Source: an uncultured Acetatifactor sp.
Lineage (GTDB): Bacteria; Bacillota; Clostridia; Lachnospirales; Lachnospiraceae
DNA: 13,897 nucleotides
Reading direction: 5' to 3'
Assembly (NCBI GenBank): GCA_910580225.1
Contig: CAJTXE010000070.1
Coordinates: 1-13,897 of the forward strand
Made by a program: the position numbers and the translations under genes. This document shows positions 4,167 through 11,704 of this stretch, piece by piece. The notes under the pieces are model-generated. The model did not search any database. It worked only from the letters and a program-made list of their open reading frames with translations, and was not told the DNA's origin. How positions within the stretch are numbered: position 1 is the stretch's first letter; every line of letters begins with the position of its first letter.

Positions 4167-5472
4167 ACTGGTTTCTACTGTTCTGGAAATCATGATTCTC
4201 CTGCTGCCCGTTCCGGCGATCTCTGTTATCCTGACGCCTTTTACCGTCTCGGCGGTTTCTTCCGCCCTGATGCTGCCCGGGCTGATCCTGCTTATTTCCC
4301 TCATAGAAGTCCTGCCGAACCCCTTCTCCGCTCTTATGTCCCTGTCTGTTTCCCTCTTCCCATCTGTGGTTTTGTCTGCGGTTCCTATCTCCCGCCTGGT
4401 CCTGTCTTCGATTTTCTTCCCCCATGGGACTTTGTCTGCGGTTCTCTTCCCCCTTTTGACCCTGTCTGCGGCTTTCATCGCTTTTATAGCCGGCATTCTT
4501 CTGACCTGTATTCAAACGCTGGCGGTTTCTGCCGCTCTGACGCTGTTCTTCCTCTGTCAGGGAAACAGGCTGATCTTTCTTCTGCCGCTCCTCTTCTTCC
4601 AAACGCTCCAGTTCCTCCAGTTCCTCCTGGGACAGTTCCATTTTCTCTTTTTTGCTGTGTTTACGCCGGAAATGCAGCTTTTCCACCGGATATTCCTTAA
4701 TCTCCTTCTCATCCCCCGCATCCACAACCACTTTCACCAGCTGACGAAGTACATTAACGCTCTGTACCTCCCCTTTCAGCCCTCCCTCAATGGTAACATA
4801 ATCTCCGATATTAGGAAGTCGGCGATTCAGCTCTTCATAAGTCTCTTCCTCGTTTTTGAGGCAGCACATCAGCCTGCCGCACACCCCTGATATCTTCGCC
4901 GGGTTCAACGACAGGTTCTGCTCCTTTGCCATCTTAATGGACACAGGGACAAAATCTGACAGATAGCTGTGACAGCACAGGGAACGCCCGCAGATACCGA
5001 TACCGCCTACAATCTTGGTTTCATCCCGTACCCCAATCTGGCGAAGCTCTATCCTGGTCTTGAATACCCCGGCCAAATCCTTTACCAGCTCACGAAAATC
5101 GATTCTTCCGTCTGCCGTGAAATAAAACAATACTTTATTGTTGTCAAAGGTATATTCCGCATCGATTAGCTTCATTTCCAATCCATGATTGTGGATCTTC
5201 TCCAGGCAAATCTGAAAAGCCTCCTTCTCTTTCTCTCTATTGGCCGCTTCCTGCTCCATATCCCGTCGGTTTGCAATGCGGATAACCGGTTTCAGAGGCT
5301 GAACCACCTTCTCTTCCTCCACCTCCATGATACCCGCAACTACTGTCCCGAATTCGATCCCCCGGGCAGTCTCCACGATTACATGATCATCTCTTTTAAT
5401 TTCAAACTGCAATGGGTCAAAAAAATATATCTTGCCCGCCGTACGGAATCTCACTCCTATTACTCTAACCAT
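4120..5472 (-). CDS. ricT: RicT (YaaT), PSP1-domain protein with a long repeat-rich tail
   Basis: 450 residues. The first about 270 match RicT/YaaT, the PSP1-domain protein which in Bacillus forms an Fe-S complex with RicA and RicF, stimulates RNase Y-dependent mRNA processing and affects sporulation and competence. Visible: N-terminal VIGVRFRTAGKIYFFDP; ETARGIEFGTVV; and two cysteine clusters CGRSLCC (161-167) and CGRLMCC (198-204), the iron-sulphur ligands. Bacillus RicT is about 275 residues. Here an acidic helix (about 275-300, ELSQEELEELERLEEEERQ) leads into about 150 residues of Arg/Asn/Gln/Glu/Gly-rich low-complexity sequence, with six 10-residue repeats at 331-390. The start ATG has GAGGTGG 4 nt upstream. 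It follows holB as in Bacillus, after a 181-nt gap with a hairpin. The tail may bind RNA or the membrane (inference from its charge). Confidence 0.92.
   Translation of the reverse strand: MVRVIGVRFRTAGKIYFFDPLQFEIKRDDHVIVETARGIEFGTVVAGIMEVEEEKVVQPLKPVIRIANRRDMEQEAANREKEKEAFQICLEKIHNHGLEMKLIDAEYTFDNNKVLFYFTADGRIDFRELVKDLAGVFKTRIELRQIGVRDETKIVGGIGICGRSLCCHSYLSDFVPVSIKMAKEQNLSLNPAKISGVCGRLMCCLKNEEETYEELNRRLPNIGDYVTIEGGLKGEVQSVNVLRQLVKVVVDAGDEKEIKEYPVEKLHFRRKHSKKEKMELSQEELEELERLEEEERQKKDQPVSLTEEEQRQSGRNRQRLNTGQKNAGYKSDESRRQGQKGEENRRQSPMGEENRRQDQAGDRNRRQNHRWEEGNRQGHKSGEGVRQDFYEGNKQDQPGQHQGGRNRRDGKRRQDNRDRRNGQQENHDFQNSRNQYDNRNRRDTREAQDE
4303..4482 (-). repeat. Six 30-bp in-frame tandem repeats in ricT
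   Basis: Residues 331-390 of RicT divide into six 10-residue units: SDESRRQGQK, GEENRRQSPM, GEENRRQDQA, GDRNRRQNHR, WEEGNRQGHK, SGEGVRQDFY. The core is [GS]-[ED]-E-[NS]-R-R-Q. Units 2 and 3 are most alike; similar but irregular sequence continues to the end of the protein. Confidence 0.8.
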
Positions 5473-5543
5473 CTATCCACCTCGTTAACGTTAAAACGTC
5501 TTCTTTTCAATGCTGTAATGTTTCTGCTGTCCTTCTGCAAAAC

Positions 5544-5577
5544 AGCAGCTGACAGGACCTTTCTACCGTCAGCTGCT
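5544..5577. terminator. Hairpin between holB and ricT, possible (partial) terminator
   Basis: AGCAGCTGAC (5544-5553) and GTCAGCTGCT (5568-5577) form a perfect 10-bp stem with a 14-nt loop. On the minus strand it is followed by G then TTTT; on the plus strand by ATTTT. It is 77 nt past the holB stop and 71 nt before ricT, so it could attenuate read-through or be a processing site. No convincing promoter lies between it and ricT. Confidence 0.45.
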
Positions 5578-5653
5578 ATTTTAACATATTCTTCAGCAAA
5601 AAACCATAGATAATAATGGAATTGACCGATTTTGCTCCCTCACTGTGACCAGG

Positions 5654-6679
5654 CTATCCCCGACCGGAACCGCTATACCGCTCTCCGCCGCTGTTTTCCT
5701 GAATCGTCAGCATCAACAGCTCCATTACCAGCTCAAAGTTCACATTGGAATCCAGACGTCGCTTCGCCGTATCCAGCGCAGCTATGATATTCTCGATCCC
5801 CTCATAACTGCTTCTCTGTGCAGTCCTGCGCAGCGCCTGCAGCTCTTCCCTGAATATCAGATGATTCACATCATTTGTCGCCTTAAACAGCAGTGCATCC
5901 CGATACCAGATGGCACAGATATCCAGATAATCATTTATTTCCAACTTGTATTCCGTAATTTTCTTCACGGCAATGACGATTTCATTCAGATCCATATCCT
6001 GTATGTATTTTAACAGAGATAGGGCCTCCGCCTTAATCTTCTCAAAATCCTCACTGGAGGCCAGCGCCTTCGCCTTCCCGATATTTCCCCGTGCAAAGGC
6101 AGCACATACTTCCGCCTGGTAGTCGGGCACATGCAGCGCTCCACAGAGATACCCTTTTACCAGCTCATCAGACACCGGCTTCATGTTCAGCACCACACTG
6201 CGGCTCAAAATTGTCGGAAGCAGGCTATTCACATTCGCAGTGAGCAGCAAAATCACTACATACTCAGGCGGTTCTTCCAATGTCTTGAGAAGTGCGTTCT
6301 GTGCCTGAGGCGTCATCTTCTCTGCTTCCCCCACAATATAAACCTTATATGGACTGCTGTACGGTTTCACTGCCACATCCGTATTCACCTGTCCCCGAAT
6401 ATCATCCACACTGATTGTATTGGGCTTCTCGTGAACTACCCGGATGATATCCGGATGGTTGCCGGATAATGCCTTTTTGCAGGAAGCACACGTCTGGCAG
6501 GGTTTCTCCCCATCTCCCTCGCACTGCAGTGCCATGGCAAATATCCTGGCAATAAATTCTTTTCCAGATGACTTTTCTCCATTGATAATATAAGCATGAG
6601 ACACCTTGCCTGCAGATAGTGCATTGCGCAAATGCTCCTTGATCTGCTCCTGTCCGATAATGTCCTGAAATCCTGCCAT
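5654..6679 (-). CDS. holB: DNA polymerase III delta' subunit (HolB)
   Basis: 341 residues, usual size. Delta' is the stator of the clamp-loader complex that loads the beta clamp on DNA. Visible: N-terminal FQDIIGQEQIKEHL; HAYIINGEKSSGKEFIA (28-44), a Walker A region where GK is followed by Glu instead of Ser/Thr, in line with delta' not hydrolysing ATP; four cysteines C53, C61, C64, C67 (CQTCASC zinc module); VYIVGEAEKMTPQAQNALLKTLEEPPE (about 113-139, Walker B-like and helix); and LTANVNSLLPTILSR (sensor 1 plus an SRx variant of the SRC motif). The C-terminal half is helical. GAGGAG lies 7 nt before the ATG. It follows yaaR by 86 nt, the conserved order of Firmicutes. The last about 12 residues are Gly/Ser-rich. 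Confidence 0.95.
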   Translation of the reverse strand: MAGFQDIIGQEQIKEHLRNALSAGKVSHAYIINGEKSSGKEFIARIFAMALQCEGDGEKPCQTCASCKKALSGNHPDIIRVVHEKPNTISVDDIRGQVNTDVAVKPYSSPYKVYIVGEAEKMTPQAQNALLKTLEEPPEYVVILLLTANVNSLLPTILSRSVVLNMKPVSDELVKGYLCGALHVPDYQAEVCAAFARGNIGKAKALASSEDFEKIKAEALSLLKYIQDMDLNEIVIAVKKITEYKLEINDYLDICAIWYRDALLFKATNDVNHLIFREELQALRRTAQRSSYEGIENIIAALDTAKRRLDSNVNFELVMELLMLTIQENSGGERYSGSGRG

Positions 6680-6765
6680 GTCTGCACTCCTCTTCTTGTT
6701 TTTTAGCGATTCCTCTCTGTGTAGCCTGCCGCCTCTTTTCCGGCCAAATAACCGGTGCCCCTTCG

Positions 6766-7206
6766 TCAGGTGAAAATATCCAGCAACAGTCCCCGAATCT
6801 CCCCAATCATATTCAAAATCGCCAGATTATCCTGTTCGTCTTTCATCAGCTCCTGCGCCAGCTGATCCAGGTTCTCATCAATCAGCCGAATAATACCGTA
6901 TACCCGATGCCGTCCCCGCCTGTCCAGAAAATTTTCTCTGGAGAAAGAATGGGAATGCGTCACTACCTCATTCATGAAATCCTTTACCAGCCTGCGGTAA
7001 TGCCACATGTCCCGCACGTCTCTGCGTTTATAGAGACGCTCTCCCTGCATGGTGATCTCCTCCATCAGACTCTGCAGCCGTGCCTGCAGCTCTGTGCCCT
7101 CCACATGACTGGCAAGCATAAATTTAAAGCTGCCGTCCGCAGGCTGTACATTCTGTACTGGCTCCACCGGAGTACTGTGACTGACCTTATCTACCTTGAT
7201 ATCCAT
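6766..7206 (-). CDS. yaaR: YaaR family protein (DUF327)
   Basis: 146 residues from the chosen ATG (MDIKVDKVSH). The frame extends 11 codons upstream, but this start has AAGGAAGG (7213-7220) 6 nt before it. The sequence matches the YaaR family: a variable N-terminus, then FKFMLASHVEGTELQARLQSLMEEI, GERLYKRRDVRDMWHYRRLVKDFMNEVV and SRENFLDRRGRHRVYGIIRLIDENLDQLAQELM, ending IRGLLLDIF. The whole is helical, soluble and without catalytic motif. The family's function is not established; its constant place directly upstream of holB in Firmicutes is the main clue. Here it is preceded by a 172-nt gap after the kinase gene; the gap holds a 6-bp inverted repeat (7244-7249 with 7258-7263) but no clear promoter or terminator. 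Confidence 0.9.
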   Translation of the reverse strand: MDIKVDKVSHSTPVEPVQNVQPADGSFKFMLASHVEGTELQARLQSLMEEITMQGERLYKRRDVRDMWHYRRLVKDFMNEVVTHSHSFSRENFLDRRGRHRVYGIIRLIDENLDQLAQELMKDEQDNLAILNMIGEIRGLLLDIFT

Positions 7207-7378
7207 TTGCCGCCTTCCTTTCCCTGGCCAGTATTCCATCCATCTGTCATGGTTTCCTGACAGCAGTCCATGTCGTCCGCGCCTGTTCTACAGAAAGTGT
7301 TCGTCGAAACTACAGGAAAATGTACCTTCGCTGCCAATGTGTCTTCACCACATGACAATTGCGGACTTTCTGGAAGAA

Positions 7379-7966
7379 TTACATCTCTCTTATGAGATAA
7401 AGCCGGATTTCATCCAGACATCTGTGCAGATCATCGTTCTGAAAACGTCTGTCGATTCCTGCTTCCGCTATTTTTTCCTCTGAAAAGTCCTCGCTGTCCG
7501 CCAAAAATCGGCGGCACATTTCTTCATATTTCGGGCACTCCTGCCCCCTCTCCCGGTCAAGAGCCCGCTGTAGCCGAGTGCCGTCCTCTAATTCTACCAT
7601 AATGGGCAGCATACGTTCCTTTCCAAAATAATCCTGGAGTTTTCGGTATGCTTCCAATGTCCCTATGATGATATAATTCCGTCGCTCGTCCTGCAGCTGT
7701 CTGTCATTTACCGTAAAATAACGCCATAGTCCATGGCAGGTATGATAAGCCCTGCTTTCTATTACCTTTCCATCTTCCTGTAACTGCCGAAATGCTGCTT
7801 CCTCTGTAAAGAAGTATTCCACTCCGTCCTGCTCTCCCTCACGGACAGGTCTGGTGGTGTAAGGAACAATCCTTGTCAGATCCAGTTTCTGATCTGACAT
7901 CAGCTCTTTGAAAATAGTATCCTTTCCCGCGGCGCTTTTTCCCATCAGGCATATAATTCTGCCCAT
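7379..7966 (-). CDS. Guanylate-kinase-like P-loop kinase
   Basis: 195 residues, the size of guanylate kinase (GMP + ATP to GDP + ADP). P-loop MGKSAAGKDT (8-17) has the GxxxxGK pattern but Asp16 after the lysine, unlike the GPSGxGKTT/S of housekeeping Gmk. The GMP-binding stretch YTTRPVREGEQDGVEYFF (36-53) keeps the family T-T-R-P-x-R-x-G-E-x-x-G-x-x-Y-F-F pattern. The next element, usually around Y-G-T, reads YHTCHGLWRYFTV (74-86) and is diverged; a lid region RALDRERGQECPKYEEMCRRF follows. The ATG lies 3 nt after the pyk stop, with AGAGG 11 nt upstream, so it is translationally coupled to pyk. It occupies a position close to that of thymidylate kinase (tmk) in the Bacillus yaaO-tmk-yaaQ-yaaR-holB cluster. 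GMP is the likely substrate but another nucleotide is possible. Confidence 0.82.
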   Translation of the reverse strand: MGRIICLMGKSAAGKDTIFKELMSDQKLDLTRIVPYTTRPVREGEQDGVEYFFTEEAAFRQLQEDGKVIESRAYHTCHGLWRYFTVNDRQLQDERRNYIIIGTLEAYRKLQDYFGKERMLPIMVELEDGTRLQRALDRERGQECPKYEEMCRRFLADSEDFSEEKIAEAGIDRRFQNDDLHRCLDEIRLYLIREM

Positions 7967-7969
7967 CTG

Positions 7970-9385
7970 TTATGCAACCTCTACCACATGAATCATATTC
8001 GTAGTACCGGCCATTCCCAGGGGTACGCCAGCCGTAATTACCACCACGTCACCTGTTTTCACAAATCCAGCGTTTCTCGCTTCTTTTACGGCATCTTCAA
8101 ACAACGCATCTGCAGTATCTTCCTCGGGAATCATCAGCGGATTGACCCCCCACAGAATATTCATCCTGCGGCACACCCTCTCTCTGACCGTACATCCGAT
8201 AATGGGGCTCTCAGGCTTAAACCGTGAGATAGCTTCCGCCGTAAATCCGGATAGTGTAACCGTAATAATAGCCGCTGCATGCAGATCCCTGGCAGCCGTA
8301 CAGGTGGCATATGCGATGGCTGTGGTGATATCTGCTTCCCCTTCCCTGGCATCTCTCTTCATCCTGGAACCATAATCAATATCTTTTTCGGCACCTTCTG
8401 CTATTTTCGCCATTGTTTTCACTGCTTCCACAGGATATTTTCCCGCTGCACTCTCTCCTGACAGCATGATTGCGGTGGTTCCGTCGTAAATGGCGTTTGC
8501 AATGTCTGTAGCTTCTGCCCTGGTAGGTCTGGGATTCTTGATCATGGACTCCAGCATCTGTGTAGCAGTGATAACATACTTTCCCTGCGCATTTGCCATC
8601 TGAATCATCTTCTTCTGCAAAACCGGAACCTCCTCCAGCGGAACCTCTACCCCCATATCACCTCTTGCCACCATAATGCCGTCAGAAACTTTGAGAATTT
8701 CCTCCAGATTCTCAATGCCCTGCATATTTTCAATTTTCGCAATAATCTTCATGTCACTGCCATGCTCTTTCAGAATACTGCGAATCTCCAGCACGTCCTC
8801 CCTGCCCCTGACAAAAGAGGCGGCCATCAATTCATACCCCATCTCAATGCCAAAGAGGATATCCTTCCTGTCCACTTCACTGATATAAGGCATGGACAAC
8901 ACTGCTCCAGGTACATTTACGCCTTTATGGTTGGATACCGTCCCTCCGTTCACCACCCGGCAGATGATTTCCTCTCCCCGGATCGCTTCTACTTCCATCT
9001 CAATCAGACCATCATCAATGAGAATCGTGGTTCCTTCTGTGATATCATTTTTCAGATTCTTGTAGGAAATAGCAGCTCTTTCCGCTGTTCCCAGAATCTC
9101 TTCCGTTGTAAGTACAAACTGCTGACCGGCCACGAGTTCCGCTCTGCCGCCCACAAAATCACGCAGACGGATTTCCGGCCCCTTCGTATCCATCATCGCA
9201 GCAATCGGAAGCTTTAGCTCTGCGCTTGCCTGCCGTACTTTTTCCAGTTTCACCTTCTGCTCCTCATGTGTGCCATGGGAAAAGTTAAACCTTGCCACAT
9301 TCATTCCAGCCAGCATCAGCTCCCGCAGACGCTCTACTGTGTCACTTGCCGGCCCGATGGTACATATAATCTTTGTCTTTCTCAT
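7970..9385 (-). CDS. pyk: Pyruvate kinase
   Basis: 471 residues from ATG 9385. A GTG at 9403 is in frame, but AGAGG 8 nt before the ATG decides the start. It converts phosphoenolpyruvate and ADP to pyruvate and ATP, the last step of glycolysis. Visible: RKTKIICTIGPAS at the N-terminus; MNVARFNFSHG; MDTKGPEIR (65-73), with the Glu typical of K+-dependent enzymes; IIAKIEN with catalytic Lys217; VARGDMGVEVP (metal and PEP site, about 239-249); and TATQMLESMIKNPRPTRAEATD (about 273-294). The C-terminal allosteric domain is present, but the extra PEP-utiliser domain found in Bacillus-type enzymes of about 585 residues is absent. It begins 14 nt after the decarboxylase stop and is followed after 3 nt by the kinase-like gene. 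Placing pyk in this cluster is unusual. Confidence 0.97.
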   Translation of the reverse strand: MRKTKIICTIGPASDTVERLRELMLAGMNVARFNFSHGTHEEQKVKLEKVRQASAELKLPIAAMMDTKGPEIRLRDFVGGRAELVAGQQFVLTTEEILGTAERAAISYKNLKNDITEGTTILIDDGLIEMEVEAIRGEEIICRVVNGGTVSNHKGVNVPGAVLSMPYISEVDRKDILFGIEMGYELMAASFVRGREDVLEIRSILKEHGSDMKIIAKIENMQGIENLEEILKVSDGIMVARGDMGVEVPLEEVPVLQKKMIQMANAQGKYVITATQMLESMIKNPRPTRAEATDIANAIYDGTTAIMLSGESAAGKYPVEAVKTMAKIAEGAEKDIDYGSRMKRDAREGEADITTAIAYATCTAARDLHAAAIITVTLSGFTAEAISRFKPESPIIGCTVRERVCRRMNILWGVNPLMIPEEDTADALFEDAVKEARNAGFVKTGDVVVITAGVPLGMAGTTNMIHVVEVA

Positions 9386-9399
9386 GTCTGATTCCTCTC

Positions 9400-11073
9400 T
9401 CACTTTATTTTTTCAAGTTGTTCCGTTTTTATCACTTTTATCAGAAATTGTTTTCCTGCTCCATCCTGCACAGTCTCCGCAGTGATCCCCTGCACGGATA
9501 AGCCTGCTTCCAAATTCTTTCGTATTTTTAGATACAGCTTTTGTGATATCTCCTCCCCCGGTACCAGCAAAGGTATTCCCGGCGGATATAAATTTATAAA
9601 TTCTGCCCCATATCTGCCAATGCTGTCCTCCAGCAGAATCTCCTCTGCCTCCATATCCCAGGCATCTGCCAGCAAAATGATTCCTCTCTCATCATCCCTG
9701 CCATCTGACTGTGAGCTTCTTCTGCTCTCCCCATCCTGGCCATCTGCCGGCGATATGATTCTCTTCTCCCCATTCCGACTGTCTGCCGGCGATATGATTC
9801 TCTTCTCCCCATCCTGCCCATCTGCCGGCAGAACTTCTGCTGTCTCCGCCACACAGTCCCCTGTTGTTGTCAGATTCCCAATCTCCACATTCGACAACGC
9901 CAATGAAGGATTTCCTGCTGCTTCATTGAGCGAAAACATGCTTTCATCAAGGGGCTTTTGATCCAAACTGCCATCGATCTCCAACAATGCCTCTGACATA
10001 CGCCGATAAGCTTCTTCTCTGTCATTTACTGTAAACATAGCAAGTACAAAAAATTCGGATGCCATTTCTGTCTGCAGACCATAGCGCTGTAATAAAATAT
10101 CATAAAGCTGTTTTCCTGAAATCGCCGTGTGTCTCACTAATATAACAAGTTTGCCAATATCTTGTTCGGATATATTTCCTGACAAAAATCTCAAGTGACG
10201 ACACGCGGACAATACTTTCATCATTTCTTCATATTGTCTCAAAAAATGCTGGAATACCGTCTGCCCATACATTTTTATATAATGCAGAGCATTATCAATT
10301 CCGGCTATCAGGGGATAAGAAGGGCTGCTGGTCTGATAAATACGCAGGAACCGTCTTAATCTGTCCCGACAGACCAGGTCTCTGTTCACATGAAGCAGCG
10401 CTGTCTGCGTCATAGCCGGAAGTGTCTTATGCACACTGTGAATAACCAGATCTGCACCGGCCTGACAGCTGTTCTTTGCAAATCCCTCCGCCAGACCCAA
10501 ATGAGCCCCGTGAGCTTCATCCACAATCAGAGGAATTCTCTTCTCATGAACAATGTCAGCAATAGCGGACACATCTGCAATTCTTCCTTCATAGGTAGGC
10601 GATACAATCAGTACCGCCCCTAAGTCCGGAATTTCTTCCAATACACTGCTGATTTGTTCTGGTTTCAATGCATCAGCAATTCCATAGCCTTCTACACAGG
10701 GCGGATCCAGATAATGTACCTTCAGATGCCGCAGATACACGGCATGGTATGCTGATTTATGGCAATTTCTTGCCATCAGAATTTTCCCGCCGAAGGGAAT
10801 TGCACTGCTTACAGCGCTTAATATCCCGCAGGTGCTCCCGTTGACCAAGTAATAACTTTCTTCCGCCCCATACAGTTTTGCTGCTTCTTTCTGTAATTCC
10901 AACAGGATTCCCTCCGGTTGGTGCAGATTATCAAAACCTTCAATTTCAGTAATATCTGTTTTGTACATTGCCTCCGGAAGCATCCCCCAGCTCTGCCGCT
11001 TGTGCCCCGGCATATGATAGGGATAGATGCCCTCTTCGGCATATTGAAACAGTTTTTCATATAAATGTTTCAA
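9400..11073 (-). CDS. Orn/Lys/Arg decarboxylase family PLP enzyme with repeat insertion
   Basis: A fold-type I pyridoxal-phosphate enzyme of the Orn/Lys/Arg decarboxylase family, equivalent by context to Bacillus YaaO. Visible (557-residue numbering): YPYHMPGHKR (17-26), NGSTCGI substrate loop, SPTYEGR, PLIVDEAHGAHLG (Asp185 binds the PLP ring), SVHKTLPAMTQ with the PLP Lys216, and the C-terminal YPPGIPLLVPGE (496-507). The chosen start is TTG 11073: GAGGGAAG (11081-11088) lies 7 nt upstream, and the TTG is 2 nt after the HD gene stop, so the two are coupled. A GTG at 11151 is the alternative. YaaO-type enzymes are about 480 residues; the excess is about 100 residues (roughly 375-479) before the C-terminal domain, made largely of 13-residue tandem repeats. 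The substrate (arginine, lysine or ornithine) cannot be told from sequence; a polyamine role is likely. Confidence 0.9.
   Translation of the reverse strand: MKHLYEKLFQYAEEGIYPYHMPGHKRQSWGMLPEAMYKTDITEIEGFDNLHQPEGILLELQKEAAKLYGAEESYYLVNGSTCGILSAVSSAIPFGGKILMARNCHKSAYHAVYLRHLKVHYLDPPCVEGYGIADALKPEQISSVLEEIPDLGAVLIVSPTYEGRIADVSAIADIVHEKRIPLIVDEAHGAHLGLAEGFAKNSCQAGADLVIHSVHKTLPAMTQTALLHVNRDLVCRDRLRRFLRIYQTSSPSYPLIAGIDNALHYIKMYGQTVFQHFLRQYEEMMKVLSACRHLRFLSGNISEQDIGKLVILVRHTAISGKQLYDILLQRYGLQTEMASEFFVLAMFTVNDREEAYRRMSEALLEIDGSLDQKPLDESMFSLNEAAGNPSLALSNVEIGNLTTTGDCVAETAEVLPADGQDGEKRIISPADSRNGEKRIISPADGQDGESRRSSQSDGRDDERGIILLADAWDMEAEEILLEDSIGRYGAEFINLYPPGIPLLVPGEEISQKLYLKIRKNLEAGLSVQGITAETVQDGAGKQFLIKVIKTEQLEKIK
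9637..9831 (-). repeat. Five 39-bp in-frame tandem repeats in the decarboxylase gene
   Basis: The five 13-residue units are LPADGQDGEKRII, SPADSRNGEKRII, SPADGQDGESRRS, SQSDGRDDERGII and LLADAWDMEAEEI. At the DNA level the segments beginning at 9743 and 9782 are identical over 31 bp, showing recent duplication; the other units are diverged. The last unit runs straight into the conserved LLEDSIGR part and is probably the ancestral one. Confidence 0.9.
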
Positions 11074-11075
11074 AA

Positions 11076-11636
11076 TTACTCTTCCCTCAGCTTCTGTAGG
11101 ATTGCCCCATGTCCCCTGCGCATATGCAGTGTCTCCAGAATTGAACACCACTTATCAGCGGCTGTCACAATCCAGGCTTCCCTGCATAACGGCGGTACCA
11201 TGGTCAGCGGCCACATATGTTTCCCGATGATATCCCGTTCCCGCTCCGTCAGCGGATACTCCTTTGCCGCATTCCGTAAAGCCACTCCCGGATGATAGAA
11301 TCCATGCAGCTTATGCGGATTTTCCGTATCAGGTATATGCCAATCATACAGAAAATAATCGTGCAGCAATGCTCCTCGAATCAGTTCTCTTCTGCTGCAT
11401 GAAATGTGCAGACATTCACTCAGGATAATGCTGTATCTTGCCACATTCATAACATGGGAATTAACTGTAACATTACCGTGCTGAATATACTCCTTTGTCC
11501 GGTTAAAATTTTTTGATCTCAAAATGTCCGGAGCATTTGCCTTAATCTGCTTCTGAATCTCCCGATAACGGATCAGCTTCCGCTGCCACCTCCATGCCTG
11601 TCTGCTATTCCTATGTCTTAAAATTCTTTCTGCCAT
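11076..11636 (-). CDS. HD-domain phosphohydrolase
   Basis: 186 residues. An HD-superfamily metal-dependent phosphohydrolase: His61 (VNSHVMNVA), His92-Asp93 (ALLHDYFLYDW), His115 (GFYHPGVAL), His140 (IIGKHMWP) and Asp161 (VTAADKWCS) give the H...HD...D metal-binding pattern with extra histidines. The N-terminal 45 residues are basic (ERILRHRNSRQAWRWQRKLIRYREIQKQ) and may contact nucleic acid or membrane lipids. The substrate is unknown; HD enzymes act on nucleotides, cyclic dinucleotides or other phosphoesters. The ATG at 11636 has only AGGAAAG directly adjacent, a poor spacing, so the start is not certain. The stop is 2 nt before the decarboxylase TTG and carries that gene's ribosome binding site, so this is probably the first gene of the long operon. 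It starts 68 nt after the L,D-transpeptidase. Confidence 0.85.
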   Translation of the reverse strand: MAERILRHRNSRQAWRWQRKLIRYREIQKQIKANAPDILRSKNFNRTKEYIQHGNVTVNSHVMNVARYSIILSECLHISCSRRELIRGALLHDYFLYDWHIPDTENPHKLHGFYHPGVALRNAAKEYPLTERERDIIGKHMWPLTMVPPLCREAWIVTAADKWCSILETLHMRRGHGAILQKLREE

Positions 11637-11666
11637 CTTTCCTGTTCCATTTCATTTTTACTCTGT

Positions 11667-11695
11667 TATATATACGAAATAAAACTTTTCATAAA
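11667..11695 (-). promoter_or_regulatory. Weak candidate promoter for the HD-decarboxylase-pyk operon
   Basis: Minus strand TTTATG (11690-11695), 17 bp, TATATA (11667-11672) in an AT-rich 68-nt gap before the HD gene. The -35 is poor. No terminator is visible after the L,D-transpeptidase gene, so read-through is also possible. Confidence 0.3.
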
Positions 11696-11704
11696 TTCGA
11701 AATC

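Noticed and set aside
4167..4496. 110-codon N-terminal extension of the TrmN6-like frame into ricT
   Set aside because: The added part is low-complexity, arises from the ricT repeat region in another frame, lacks methyltransferase homology, and the family starts about 10 residues before ERVDDL.
3897..4890. Long plus-strand open frames (267 and 276 codons) opposite ricT and trmN6
   Set aside because: They are antisense to well-supported genes, rich in Leu/Pro/Ser/Phe as expected from the complement of Arg/Glu/Gln-rich repeat sequence, and match no family I know. The 30-bp repeats lack stops in several frames, which explains their length.
6402..6806. 134-codon minus-strand ORF overlapping holB and yaaR
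   Set aside because: It overlaps the holB N-terminus in another frame and has no homology; holB has a clear start with GAGGAG.
7191..7271. 26-codon minus-strand ORF overlapping the yaaR start
   Set aside because: No ribosome binding site, out of frame with yaaR, and no recognisable sequence; probably chance.
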